A stretch of 64,000 nucleotides of DNA. It comes from Rehmannia glutinosa (taxonomy: Eukaryota; Streptophyta; Magnoliopsida; Lamiales; Orobanchaceae). Below, one piece after another: positions 47,989 to 61,194 of the stretch (position 1 is the first letter of the stretch; every line of letters starts with the position of its first letter). Location: the NCBI GenBank assembly GCA_016081115.2, contig JABTTQ020000318.1:124030-188029 (forward strand), given 5' to 3'. The notes beneath the pieces were generated by a model, which saw only the letters and a program-made list of their open reading frames with translations, made no database searches and was not told the DNA's origin. A program made the translations under genes and the position numbers.

Positions 47989-48927
47989 GAGCATCTCCAA
48001 CCCATGATACTAAATTTGGTATTTTGGTGTAATTTTTCAAAAATCATATCCAACCCACTACACTAAATCTTACACCAAATGAGTATTTTAATATTTTCTT
48101 TTTATTTTGGAATAACAAATTTATTTGTTTATGCAATTATTTCTTTTGCTTATATTTTATTACTATTAATGTAACTAAATAAAAACTTATATTTAACTAA
48201 TATTACATTAATTAATTATATTGCAAAATAAATATTACAACTAATATCAACAATAAATAAAAATACTAAATTGCACACTACACAATAAAAACGACAAACC
48301 TAAAATAAACATTTAAAGACAAAAGAAGATTAATACATTACTAATTCTCGAAATTAGTATATTCATCCCACACGTGATCGATTAATGCATCACGGAGTGC
48401 AAAGTAAGCATTTTTGTCCTTGATTTGTTTGTGTCGAGCGAGAAAGTCTTGAAAACGATTATTCTCATTTGTTTATAATGTTAGTGTTTTGTATTTTATG
48501 ATAGACTTTGATACTTTTAAAATTAAATTGTAATTTTATTTATTAATTATTGTAGTTTATAGAAAATTTTAAGTTTAGTTTATAGTAATTTATTGGTAAA
48601 TATTAACTATTGTTAGTCATTATAATTGTTCATCTAAAATAATAACTATATACAAAATTTAAATAACTAAAATCATGTTAGAAATGAATTATATATCAAA
48701 TATAGGATACAATAGGAATTAAAAGTTTGAAGTAGAAGAAATTGGAGGGCAAAGAGAGAATATTTGTATTACACCAAATCTGGTGTAAAGGAATAGTGTT
48801 ACACCAATTTTGGTGTAACAATATTCATTACACCAAATTTGGTGTAATGTTTAGAGTTGGGTTGGAGGGAGTTTTTTTAGATAATTGATGTTTTGGTGTA
48901 GGATTTGAAGTTAGGTTAGAGTTGGTC
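47989..48927 (-). mobile_element. PIF/Harbinger relic with TTA target duplication
   Basis: The left end GAGCATCTCCAACC and the right end (reverse-complemented GACCAACTCTAACC) match at 11 of 14 positions. Both are flanked by TTA (47986-47988 and 48928-48930), the Harbinger target duplication. The right part has repeated palindromic ttacaccaaatttggtgtaa blocks (48765-48850). The interior keeps the tail of a transposase at 48341-48466. Confidence 0.75.
48341..48466 (-). pseudogene. Harbinger transposase C-terminal fragment
   Basis: On the - strand 41 codons are open up to a TAG stop (48341-48343). They read NNRFQDFLARHKQIKDKNAY then FALRDALIDHVWDEYTNFEN. The FALR.ALIDH.W pattern is typical of the very C-terminus of plant PIF/Harbinger DDE nucleases (HARBI1-like). 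The catalytic part is missing. Confidence 0.65.
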
Positions 48928-49016
48928 TTAACATACACCCACCACTAAAAAGGTACGATGGAGACGGGGCGGTACAACCTAGGGCCCAAGATTATATTTT
49001 TAAATTTTTTTCACTA

Positions 49017-49478
49017 TCATGCTATTCAATACTAGCATTAGATGTGGAAAATGTGTCATTTTTGATATAATGAATGTTTTATAGAATGGGTTCGAAATGG
49101 TGTGGCAAATTTTGGATTTTTGTTTCAAATTTGTGTATTTTTTTTTGATATGTTCGAATAGGCAGGATGAAAATTTTTGCTAAAGGGTGGCACGATCGTG
49201 AATAGGATAGTGTAATCGTGCCATTATTTTTTAGCATAAGTGGCCATCGTGCCATCCCTTTTTCTAGAAAAAAATGGCACGATGGACATTTTTTCTGGAA
49301 AAAGATGGCATGGTTTTCCCAAAAAATGCACATTGTGTCTATTCGAATATAGCAAAAAATGCACGAATTTGAAACAAAAAAACCCAATGTAACATCATTT
49401 CAAACCCAACCTATAAAACCTTCAATCTATTAAAAATGACACATTTTCGCACCTCATGCTACTATCATAATAGCACGA
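49017..49478. repeat. Long imperfect inverted repeat (foldback)
   Basis: The left arm (49017-49161) and the reverse complement of the right arm (49339-49478) align along about 140 bp with roughly four of five bases matching. Shared stretches include aaaatgtgtcattttt, ttttgtttcaaatt and ttcgaatag. The loop of about 180 bp contains further ggcacgat/atcgtgcc palindromes. No coding capacity. It may be a MITE or a hairpin small-RNA source. Confidence 0.75.
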
Positions 49479-49593
49479 CAAAGAAAAAAGTTAAAAAAAA
49501 AACTCTTGGAAGAAAAATTAAGTTTGAAAAATAGATGGGGCGTATTTAGAGATTTGACGGAGGTGTATTTAGATTTTTTTTTATGATAGTAAA

Positions 49594-49858
49594 GGTATCA
49601 TAGTCATTTAAATCATGATAATTTTGTAAATATTGGGAGGAATGCATTTACAAGAAATGAAAGTGCAAATAGCGTTTTTTTTCTTTCTTTCTTTCTTTCT
49701 TTTTTTTTTTTTTGGGGGGGGGGGGTATCATAGTCATTTAAGTCATGATAATTTTGTAAATATTGGGAGGAATGCATTTACAAGAAATGAAAGTGCAAAT
49801 AGCGTTTTTTCTTTCTTTCTTTCTTTCTTTCTTTCTTTTTTTTTTTTTTTTTTTTTTG
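49594..49858. repeat. 130-bp tandem duplication ending in (TTTC)n
   Basis: Two units start ggtatcatagtcatttaa at 49594 and 49724. They run nearly identically to aaagtgcaaatagcgttttt, followed by (tttc)n, poly(T) and a G run. The frame here is a low-complexity artefact. Confidence 0.85.
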
Positions 49859-51405
49859 GGTTGGGGGGTTGTTTTGGCGCTGGGGCTATGGATGTCATGT
49901 GAGATCATGGATGATTAGAAGAATTTAAAACCACTAAAGTATATTTGCAGAGCTCATAATGAGTCCCCATATTGTATATAATTAACCTAGGAATAAAGGT
50001 TATCACATCATCATATACTAATCCAACAATTCCAAAACTCAGTGTACTATCCCGTGCTTGTAAATCCAATTAGGTTGCGTTTTAACTTTTAGTCAATAGA
50101 CTCGAAATTATAAAATTTAAATTCATAATTATAAATTTATTAAATTTATTTGAATAATTTTATATTCAAAAAATTCAAATACTTGAACTTTTACGTTAAA
50201 CTATTTTTAGGTTGTGGTGGATTTGAAATTTACAAATAAGATTTATTTAAATCATTTCTTTAAATACTATACCCAAATACAACCTTACCTCTAGCTATAA
50301 CGTGTGTGTCATGACGCAAAGTACACATTGGCATGGCACATGCATACTTCACAATCCAACCCTCTAATAATTGCCAATACATTTTCTCATTGTCTTTTTA
50401 AAAGGCCAGGCAAAGGCAAAGGCAAATGCAAAACTCTCTTATTATTAGATAGTGGTATTTGTAGTTCTACTGACACTTTCATTCATCGTAACTAAGCACA
50501 ATAAGATTTCACAAAAAACAAAAATAAAAGAACACGAGCGAAGACAACTTTGACTCCTGGATTTCCTCCGTAACTTATACTTTTTTCAAAAAAAAAATAA
50601 AATAAATAAGAAGGAGATGAAAAGATGTTTTATATTTTTTAGGGGACAAAATCTTAAAATAAGTCTATATATAAAATTTAATAACGTATTGATTTTTCTT
50701 ATATCAATTATGTAATGGGATAAATCTCTATCTTAGTGGAAAAACTTATGATGATGATGGTTTTGGAATTTCATCTCATTTTTCCTTATGAATGAAAAGG
50801 GCTCCGTAAAAAAACTTTGCTTTTTGTGTGAATTTGTAGTGTTAACTAATTTGACAATTAATTGACACTATAAACGACCCACATAGTGGGATAAGGTGCA
50901 GTTGATGATGATGATGATGATAAAATTTAATTTCAAAAACTTATGATGAAACTGAAACTGAAAAGTGAAAACACGGTTCTAAAAAGGTTCACGACATAAA
51001 TGGAGAATTGTATGAACAACTGTATTTAGCAAACAAAATGGGACATAGACAGGAATAAGACAACATACATAACTAATTTTTAGGTTCAATTAATGCTACA
51101 TGAGAGCAGTTAGCCATATTTCTACAAAGCTTAGTTGACGTATGTGTGCAAGACAAGCTCAAAACATAGGCAGTTGTCACACTCCTAACTCACTTCCACT
51201 AAAAAAAAATCTGAACCAAGTTTAATATACAGAGCAGGAAAAAGGATTTCTGGATGAGACAACTTCTGCAGATTAGATCTGAAGATAAACATTAACTGTC
51301 CGATAATTAGAAAAAGGTCGAGGTAAGTGGAATCACCATAGCAAAAGAATGCAGATGGGTTCCTGGTTAGCTGAAGTATCTGTGTATTCTGACAAGGTGT
51401 CTTCC
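49859..51405. other. Gene-free spacer before GFAT
   Basis: I see no gene. It contains a short (GAT)n run near 50894-50914. The last few hundred bases, up to 51405, are presumably the GFAT 3' UTR on the - strand. Confidence 0.45.
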
Positions 51406-54400
51406 TCATTGAGTTGTCACACTTTTTGCAAGATTTCGAGGCTGATCAACATTGTATCCCCTTAGAACAGTCAGATGATATGCCAAAAGCTGCATTTGCA
51501 AGAAATAAATCGCAGCCAAAGCTTAAATTTTCCATAAAAGTTTCAGGGCTAATGATAAGAAACTCTGAGTAGTAGATCTCATGGAGATACAATTAACCAG
51601 TTTTATCAACTTGTTTCTCGACTACGACAAATGACTTTATTTAAGATAAAATAAATCAGGCATTTGTCTTAAACGTCAACAGCTACACAAGTTAGACAGC
51701 TTTAGTACAAAATACTTTAGTAAATCCCTTCAAATTGTTGCATGAAGTTGAACATATAGATCTCACCATAAACAAAATAACCATTTCACTTCTCCAAAAT
51801 AACAGTTTATAATAAGATATTTCTGCCTCATGAAAACCGGTTAACCGCAGCCCCCCACCCCAACAGCCATGAAAGAAAAATGATATATTTAGAAAGAAAG
51901 GAATAACTAAATCACCTGCAATGGAACTATGTTAATTACGGGCTGTAGGCAGTCCTCAACTCGAGGAACTTCAATTATCCGGGAAGATCCACCAACGCAT
52001 ACAGATGCTGCATCACCTTTAGTACACATCACTATAAGTCGCCCTTTCCGAGCATGAAGTTGCTGAATGACAGACTGTTGCTTGCTGTCCACCAGAAGAA
52101 AATCTAAGAGGCTAGCAATAAAAGTTAAACCACTTTAACAGCACTTCTTTACCAGGGAAGTCTAACCTGAAACAAGCATCACGAGTGGCAATAACAACAA
52201 TTGGAAGAGTTTCGTCAACTAAAGCCAAGGGACCATGTTTCATCTCACCAGCAAGTATTCCTTCACTGTGCATAAGTGCCACTTCTTTTACCTTCAAGGC
52301 ACCTTCCAAAGCAGTTGCATAATTATATCCTCTTCCGAAAACAAGAAGTGACTGTTCAGCAATCAGTAATTTAGCAAGATCTTTCATTTCCTGGTCAAGT
52401 TTGAGAACCTCTTTCACTTTACCTGCAATTTATAAAACCAAGGTCCATGGTCACAACACATATATCTCCAACAGAGTTTCTATTCACATAACATGTGGAG
52501 CGAGCAACCATATCAAACATACTTGGTAAATCAAATAGGCCATCTATTATCGCCCCCCTTCTTGCTTGACTAGAAATTGTGTCATCTCCAATTGCAAGAG
52601 CCAACATAGCCATGACTACTATTTGGCTTGTGTATGCCTGTTTATAAAAGTACATAATGAAGCTAAAATAACCGGGAGTGGGTGGCTAATTAGACAGAAC
52701 AAGAAAAGAAAATATGCAAAACAAAAAAATCGGGTTAATTACAAATAATACCCTTGAGGTTCAGTCTAAAAAAGAAACAGCTATCTTTTGAAAATTATAA
52801 ATAACCCCTTGATATTTATTTAAAAATAAAACAGCTATCTTTGAAAATTATAAATAACCCCTTGATATTTATTTATATTTTACAAATTGCACCTATTTGG
52901 GGAATGGTTGGGGGAGGGGGGGTTAGTATTTTGTTAAGAAACCCCAAATCTCAAGGAGGTTTTGTAATACCTTAAGGGGGGTATTTGTAAATTTGGAAGA
53001 TAACTGGATCTTTTTGTATTTAGGTTAAACCTCATGGTTAGTTTTTATAATTTACCCATTTTACCTTGGTACTAGCTACACCTATCTCGCAGCCAGCATT
53101 TATGTGAACACCGCAGTGTGTATTCCTAGCAATTGCACTACCAACAGTATTAGTGATGCCAACACATAGCGCACCATTTTCTAATGCATATTCTAATGCC
53201 TGCAAAGTATCGGCTGTTTCTCCTGATTGACTAACAAAGACGGCTGTATCTTCTCTGTAAATGGGCCCCTGCCTATCCAGCAGATCACTAGCAATCTCCA
53301 TTGTTACAGGTATTCCTGCATGACAACACTAATTTAGTGGAAAAATCAGTGAAGTTGCAGTTTATGACATAAATATTGTCAACTAAACTAACCGGAAAGT
53401 TCTTCTAAAATGGGCCTCGCAGCTAAAGCTGCATTATAACTTGTGCCACAGCCAATGAAAACTATCCTTCTGCTTCTCCTAATGGTTTTAAGATGATCTT
53501 TTAACCCTCCCAAAAGGACACTCTTGGCTTTACATGATCCTCCACGTATAAGCCGCCCTCTCATTGTTGTTGTAAGCGATTCTGGTTGCTCATGAATTTC
53601 TTTCTGCATGTAGTGCTCGTACTTCCCTTTATTTATTTGTTCAACCTCCATTTCCAAAACTGACAGTGCACGTTGGACAGAAGCGGGCCTTATTAGAGTT
53701 CCACCAGATTTACCTTTACCGTGGTCGAACTTGAAAATGGACGCACCTCCATCCTGGACCCAGCAGAACCAATATAAGTAAAGCCCATGTTGGGGAGATT
53801 TCAATAAAAGTCTTGCATGTTTGAAAAGCTTAAAAGAAAACTATTTATTTCACAATCAATCATCTCCATAGCAAACTTGTGAAAGCACTCTTTCAACAAA
53901 CAAACATAGAAAAAGCAAAAGAATGTTCATTTCTTCTAGATAGTTAATCACTTAATCTAGTGAGAACAATAATTGCAGGAACTTGGTGCTTCTTACTGAT
54001 AAAAGGTAAGGCAAACTGCAGGCATTCAGATAAAGAAAGCATCAAGAAATTTGAATGTTTTTCTAAGAACACTGCAAGACAGAATAATCGAGTCATCTGG
54101 TTTTCATACTAGTTACTTGAAACTTTCTTAAGTGTAAGGTAAAATCAAAGATAATGTAGAATTCACTTTGGAGAAATTGGAGAGACTTTTGTAAAGTTTG
54201 ACCATGAACTTTTAGGGAATGGCCCCTCGTTTTTCAGATCATAAACAAGAAACCAAATTTCAATAAATCTGAGAAATAGTTTTATTTTTTGAGAAATTTG
54301 TGCAACTTTACTGCATGTAATTAACTTTTTAGTGTGCGGAAAAGGAAAAGGTGATACAGCTTCCAGTGTTGGCATGGAGAGTTCCAAATACAGTTTCAGA

Positions 54401-57400
54401 TCTTTGAACATTTGAGACATAGTGTAACCTGATTGATGGAGGTAAAGCAAGATAAACAGGGTTAGGATCATACTCAAACGATTTACCATCCTGAGATTGT
54501 ACATCTCATTTGTTAGGTTTGTCAATCATACATCATGGGATTTAAATAGCAATACTTTGATTTTCCAAAACTCTCTCCAATTTACCAACACTTCACCCAA
54601 ATCTAAATATTCAATATGAAATTGTTTATGGGCCTTTTCTGTAGTTTATGGAAAACCAAGGGGTCGAAATTGTTTCTTCTTCATAACCAGACTGGTATTT
54701 GTAAGATTCTGGGGAGGATTTTTAATGTTATGTAACTTGTGAAATTTGTGAACAATACTGCAAGGGCATTTTTGGATTTTCAGGTCCATATTTTGATGAA
54801 ATCAGCAATTTCCGTTAGGTCACTAATGGTTGGGGTAAAATATTAGACGGAATCAAACCTCAGGGATACTATTTGCAATGTTGAAACTTAAGCTAGTTTT
54901 TTTGTAATTACCCCAAACTTAGGGGTACCTTTTGTAATTAACCCTTAATCTAATGCATGACTCCATTGTTACATTTTCCGAATGGTAAGAGAGGGAAGAC
55001 AGTTGTACTCTCCTCATGTCGCTACTGAGATTAAGGCTATCAATGTTTACAATAAAAAAAAAAAGCACTGTGATAATATTATTTGGGCTTGCATAAATTA
55101 AATGGAAAAACCTAATTCATTCAGTCACCTCCAAGAAATTAAGATTGTTTTATGGCTGACACCAATTTGTCACAATTTTGCATCATAAATGTCCACAATT
55201 GCTTGAAGACCCCAGCAAACATATATATACCCATGTTCTTATTTCATATCTTTTCTGAAAATGAAATAGAACGAAAACTTCCATTTCATGACTTCTCTCA
55301 AACGAAATACGGAGAAAAAGAAAAGAGAACTAAATCAGAAGATCAGGAAGTCAGTGCATTTCTCCGGTCCTTCCAGATATTTAACGCAATAACCACTGCG
55401 TGATACTCTTTTACGAGCTTGGAGCCAGTTTAATTGTCAATGGAACCATTAAAATATATGGAAATTGGATACTGTAATCAAGTAAAACAACAAAGTACCT
55501 TCAGGTGAACAACTTCACCATCCTCAATCACCAAGACCTTTTGGTGTGCTCCACCAGAGCACTGGCGTCACTTGACAAAAAGAGTTCCTTTGGTTGTCCA
55601 TTGCTTGAAAGAAATTTTGTATCAGTAAAAGATGCTCTACTGGCCTCTCCTGTCAACTCCTGCAATACAAGCAATGTCATTTTCCAAAACAAATGTACGT
55701 AAGATTACATCCTCAATTTTTTGTCTTTAATTGGCAGAAACAGCGAGCTTGTGCATCCAAACAAACAAACAGCTCTGCAGAATATAAAGACCAAAAATCC
55801 TAGAAAAAGATGCTCAATTACTTAAATAAGATGCATGGAACTGACTCAATAGTCCACTGAGGAACATAGTTTATCAAATCTCAGCCAGGGAGTGCCAAAT
55901 ATGCCAACGAACTTCCCATCCCCCCCACCCCACCCCAAAATCATACATGATGAATACAAATGATGTATGCACATAATGACCTTTATAAGAATAAGAAATT
56001 AGAATTGAAACAATATATATTAAAGAATAAAGAGTAAGAAACCAAAAAAAAATGACAATATATCCGCAATAAATGAACCCATATTTTCTTGATGATCCAC
56101 CTCTGAAATAAGATATATTCTGATAAATCAAAATCAAAATCAAACAAGACTATTTGTAAAAAGACCGAGCAGCCTTAGCATATGGTGATACAAGAAATGA
56201 GAAGGACCTTCACTCTGACCTAATGAAGTGTTCCATGCAACTGAAATCATAATGTAGAACACAAGTATAGTTGAAGCCCAGTCTCCGCTAACACATAAGC
56301 TCGTCTCTTTTAAAAAAACATCCTCCAACTACTCTTCATATAAAACTTCTTGCCCCACTATGCAAAAATAATGTTTCTATGTAATTTTTATTGCACAAGG
56401 GGTGGATCCGATGCCAAGTGGGGAGGTTCTCAAGTCAAAGAACTAACTATTTACAACACAGACTTTACATGATTTTTTAAAGTCGACAGATCAGAATGTC
56501 AGAATAAAAGTATGGATAATCCAACCACAAGAAGCTAAAACGGTAACAAAGAGATTCCAAGAGAAAACTATAAATTAGATGAACTGATAAGTTTTAAGGT
56601 AAATGTTTTGAAAGAGACATGACTTACTTTTACGCCAAAGAGCAACGGACTACCACGTTTGCATGCAATCAATTCATTGGGATAATGCCGGCTTTTGAAA
56701 ATGAGAGCATATGCTCCTTCGAGATGCCTCATTACTTGAGCACAACTTGACTAAATGTCACACTCTTGTCACCTACACCAAACAGTTGCATAATGCGAAC
56801 TATTAAGAAAAAATATAAAAGGATAAACTAAAAGAAAAGATAAAGAGCAAGTGCTTGTCAAATTATTATAAAAACCTCAGTTGATTCAGAAAAACCAATG
56901 GGAACAAAATAAGGGCAAAGTAGATGTCTCAGATATTATTCACCAGATGAAGAAAGAAAAGGATGAAAAACAGAGTTGCAAAACCACCATACTTCGTACT
57001 AAGGTTGCATAAAAGTTCTCTACTCCTGAATGCAGTTGTAAACTCATGCTTCAAATGAACATTAAGTACTTCAAAGAAATAAAAGAGATATTTATTGTAA
57101 TAAGCCAATAACAGTGAATAATGGAACATGTCACTCAATCAACTCATGTCCCCCAAAATCCTGCACAATAGGACACACAACTAACCAGCAACTTAAGTTA
57201 ATATATTTTTATTACAAACATCATTAAAATGGAAACCAAAACTATCTACTAACCCTCATTATTATATTTTTACTACCATTTTCATAATTAATATGGGATC
57301 CACAACTATAACTCTCATTAACATATTCTTATTACAAAATATATTATTAATAAGAGATCCACTACCCAAGATTTCTTATATTCAAAATATCTAACTCATG

Positions 57401-60400
57401 AAATACTAATTGAGGACCTCACCAGTACCAAAATCACTTAATAATATATACATATACTTTGAAAATGATTCCATCGAAACAATAAACTAAACATAATTTT
57501 ACTTTCTTAATCCTAAATTTTCTTGAAAATAACCATCCAAACATATTTTTAATTTCACACAGAGTTCAATAAAGCTCCACTAGAAAAGCTAGAAATGGCA
57601 ATTCTCAATCGAAAGAAAACCATATGAGCTCAAACCTCCCAGTCCCCCAGGGTGTGGGTTTGGGAATCATTTCCATCCCTAAATTGACTTTGTATTTATT
57701 TTCTGAAGTAAGTATGAAAATGGTATATCTTGAGAAATGCTGAACTTTTTAATAGAGTCAATTCATCACAAATTATAGGATTATACTTTGTTAATGTTAA
57801 AGTTGCTCAACTTTTAATGAGCTGAATAGAGGTAAAATACACCATTTCCACACATTGTTCATTTTACTTGATGCAATATGTTCTTTGCGCCTTATTGGTC
57901 TCCGTAAAATAACAACCATGAGGGGAAGGAAGACAGAAGAATGAAATGAAAAGACACTAGAATTAAAGCAATAATTAGTTCTTTTACAGTCGCAAGACCA
58001 ATATACCTTCCTCATTTGCATTATCAAAGACAAACTTTGCAAGCTTTGGAATGACTTCTGTATCTGTATCAGATTCAAAGGTGAAACCATGTCGAACTAG
58101 TGTCTCTTTTAACACCTATAGATCATGAAATAGTACAATAATAGCATGAATGAGAATCAGATAACATGCAAGTATGATGAAGAAATGAAAGTTATAAGCA
58201 TCAAAGGAATAAAAGGCCAATTCTTTCAGCACAATAAATTTTAACTAACAAAATAACGTTAATGATAGCAACCCCACTTTGACAGCTAGTTTAGTTAGGT
58301 GTGTTCCTAATTAATACCTAATGTCGATGTCTAGCTGTTTCAGGATATTATCATGTTATTTGGTTGGAGTAAAACTAGACTTATGTCTTCATTAAAACTA
58401 GATGTACTTAGGGGTATTGATTTCTAAATAATAAATCTATGGATGTCCATCGATATATACTGACATCAGCTTCTGCAGATAATTCTCTCCCTTATCAGCC
58501 CTAATATGAGCCTTTGAGTTGAGTATCCATATTGATTCTCATTCTTTTGACACTTCTTCACCATCAAGAACTTAGCAGATTCCATGGAACGGTGTAATTG
58601 TTAGTCATCATCCCATTTAACCATCCTTTCGTAAAAGTATGCTGGACCTTAGTGTAAGACATAAAACTAGCAATTGAGTTCACAGCCCTCTAGTTCCAGT
58701 TCAACTACATGTCACTTAACTTTCCCAACTTCCCAAGGTCATAACATCACTTGTGCCAGTTCAAGTACACGTAATTTCACCTTCAGCAACCCATGAATCG
58801 ACGTCAAGGTGATAGATACTATGATTTAACCTGATCTCAAGGCAGGCTATAGAAAGCTGGATTTTTTCGTTAATGGTTATTGTCAGAAGTAGTCATCTCA
58901 AATGGCACATTCATTTCTTTAATTTTATTTCAGTTAACTTAAAGTCATCAACTTTGTTAACAACTCTGATTTAATATTTACAAAATCAAAGTCATGAACT
59001 TTATATTACAAATAAATCTGAAATATATATATATATATATATATATATATCTGATGTTACAAGCTTTAGAAGTTATTATTGTGATAATCTTCATCATAAC
59101 AACTCTTTACCAAGGCTAGTTTGAAGTTAATTATCTATTACTGATTAAAACTATGAAAACAATGCTCATAAATTTTAACCTATTAACTCCCCTTTCTCAT
59201 TCCCGTGATGAGCAAACTCAGCTCCCTACTTGAATTAAATCTCAAAGCCACACAGTTATATATATTAGGAAGGACATATCTTTTGAAACAAATAATATTT
59301 CAAAGTTATACCTCCATAATTAAACTATATAACTTCTTGAACGAAATATATCTCTGAGTCCTACAGCTATAGCTACAACTAATTACAGATATCACCTATT
59401 ATCACTTATGTTCCCCTTTCATGTTACATGAACGTATGTTTTAATGAGCATTGCTTCCTTGAAAAAATAAACAAATAAATTGGGAGCAATAACATATTGC
59501 TGAAATATGAGAAGTCGCAGTGAGAGTTTATATCAACCAATGATTAGCATGTATAGAATATTGAAGGCAACAACTATATTCATGCAAAAATCAGTCAAAA
59601 GAACAAAGTTCATTGGCATCATCTGATCGGGCATTTGTAAAAAAAAAAAAAAAAAAGAGAAATGGCAGCAATCAGAAAGGGCAAATCAACCTCATAATTG
59701 GTTATAACTCCATTATGAACAACCACGAACTCGTTTCCAGCATCAGATGTCTGAGGATGACTATTCCTCGGAGCTGGTTCTCCATGTGTAGCCCAGCGAG
59801 TGTGTGCTATTCCAGCATGAATCGAAAATGACTCTTCCAAATTTAAATCTGTAGCAGCAACCTCTGAAAATATGAACTGAAAATAATCAATACCAAGGAA
59901 GGTAAAAGTAAACATGAATGTGAACTCAATTATGAAGAAATTTACAAGCTTTCAGAGAACAAGCTAGAAGGCAACATCAACAGGTACCAGATATTTAGCA
60001 TCATATACCAGATAATCCCAATGCACGATAAGTAACCGAGTAAATATTTCTTGGGGTCAGTTGAAAAGCAAAATAGCTGGTAAGATTTCAAATTTATCCT
60101 GAATGCATCCAACTTTTTTAAAAATATATTATGCCATCCCAGGCACCGGAACTGTATGGATTACGATTTCAGAAATTGACATTCCATGACAAAGTGAAGT
60201 TCCACAATACGTTGAAAAACATGCAATATGAATGCATAATAGGTTCATTCTCTCAAGAATTATAGATTAACTTGAAATATACGCCTTATTGTTGACTCCT
60301 TTGAATAGCATATTTGGTTTCTGAGCAAAAATATCTTGGAATGATTCTTCAATTTGAAAGTTACTTCTTTATTGAGAAGATAGCAAGTATAGATAAGTAG

Positions 60401-61194
60401 TCTATTGGTTCGGAAGATTCGACTTGTTCAGATTCAAGGTCCAGCTTCACTTGCACTAAGTGGCTACCTTTAGCTGAATTCCAAATTTAATAAGCTAAGA
60501 AACCAAACTAATACAAAGAAAACAGAAGAAAACCAAACCAATAACAGGAGCAACTGAACTTTTACCCAACAAGAAAAACGTAAGATGGTAAAGCTACAGA
60601 TCAACACCACTACTACAAGTCTACAACCGAGCACTTGATTCTGATATAATCCCTTATATAGTCTCTATGATAATCTTGAAATGACTGTGCAGAATAACCT
60701 ATGACTTGAATTATCTTATCACTCCTATTTAGTTTACTAAACTAATTGAAAGCCAGACATATGAAGCAGTTAAAACAAGATTTCATTCACACCACCATGA
60801 TCCTCATCAAATAATGAAGCCCAATTACACTAGTAAATCAATTTTTGTGGGAATAAGCCTTACGAATCTCGTATTAAATGCTAAACCCACAACACACAAC
60901 CAGTCGCGAAACATGAAATATCCCACAAAATCCAATTTCAAAAATAATTTCGGGAATGAAAAAATAACCTTGGTAGACAGATTTGACGAGGGACTCGATG
61001 TTGCCTTCCTGCCGAAAGACGAGAGGCGGTGGGATAACATCTGCATTTGAGGAATCGAGAGAGGAATCAATTGAAATTCCGGCGGAATCATAGCCTCTGT
61101 ACTCCAAGCGCCGGAGGCCATTGAAAAGGACTTCCAAAATGTAGCGCCTCTCTCTGGTGATGTTGAAATTCAAATACGCGAAAATCCCGCACAT
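51406..61194 (-). CDS. GFAT: Glutamine-fructose-6-phosphate aminotransferase (isomerizing)
   Basis: Makes glucosamine-6-phosphate from fructose-6-phosphate and glutamine, the entry step to UDP-GlcNAc. Eleven exons, all GT-AG: 60969-61194, 59691-59863, 58007-58115, 56628-56772, 55499-55659, 53393-53753, 53065-53315, 52523-52637, 52167-52422, 51916-52084, 51406-51489. About 683 residues, the usual length. The glutaminase domain starts MCGIFAYLN with catalytic Cys2; RRLEYRGYDSAGI, HTRWATHGEP and VVHNGVITNYE follow. The SIS domains hold IGCGTSYNAALAARP (near 372), VSQSGETADTL and HSEGILAGEMKHGPLALVDE. The end is PRNLAKSVTTQ. Two single-base losses break the frame: exon 4 near 56736-56741 (VVL, then stop) and exon 5 in an A run near 55539-55542. 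All other exons join in phase. Because this gene is normally essential, assembly error is at least as likely as a pseudogene. Confidence 0.94.
52732..53057. mobile_element. MITE in GFAT intron 7
   Basis: The left end gggttaattacaaataatac then ccttgaggttcagtctaaa, and the reverse-complemented right end gggtaaattataaaaactaa then ccatgaggtttaacctaaat, form an imperfect inverted repeat of about 40 bp. It lies entirely within the intron, 7 bp from the exon 7 splice donor. No clear target duplication was read. Confidence 0.6.
53754..55498. other. Large GFAT intron 5
   Basis: 1.7 kb without a gene. At its upstream side, about 54705-54949, it has another MITE-like end (reverse-complemented gggttaattacaaaaggtac then ccctaagtttgggg), similar in style to the element at 52732. 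Its other end is uncertain. Open frames in the intron (such as 54163-54525) have no known domain. Confidence 0.45.
59023..59050. repeat. (AT)n microsatellite in GFAT intron 2
   Basis: About 14 consecutive AT units. The surrounding intron (58116-59690) holds no gene. The longer first intron (59864-60968) also shows none. Confidence 0.85.
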
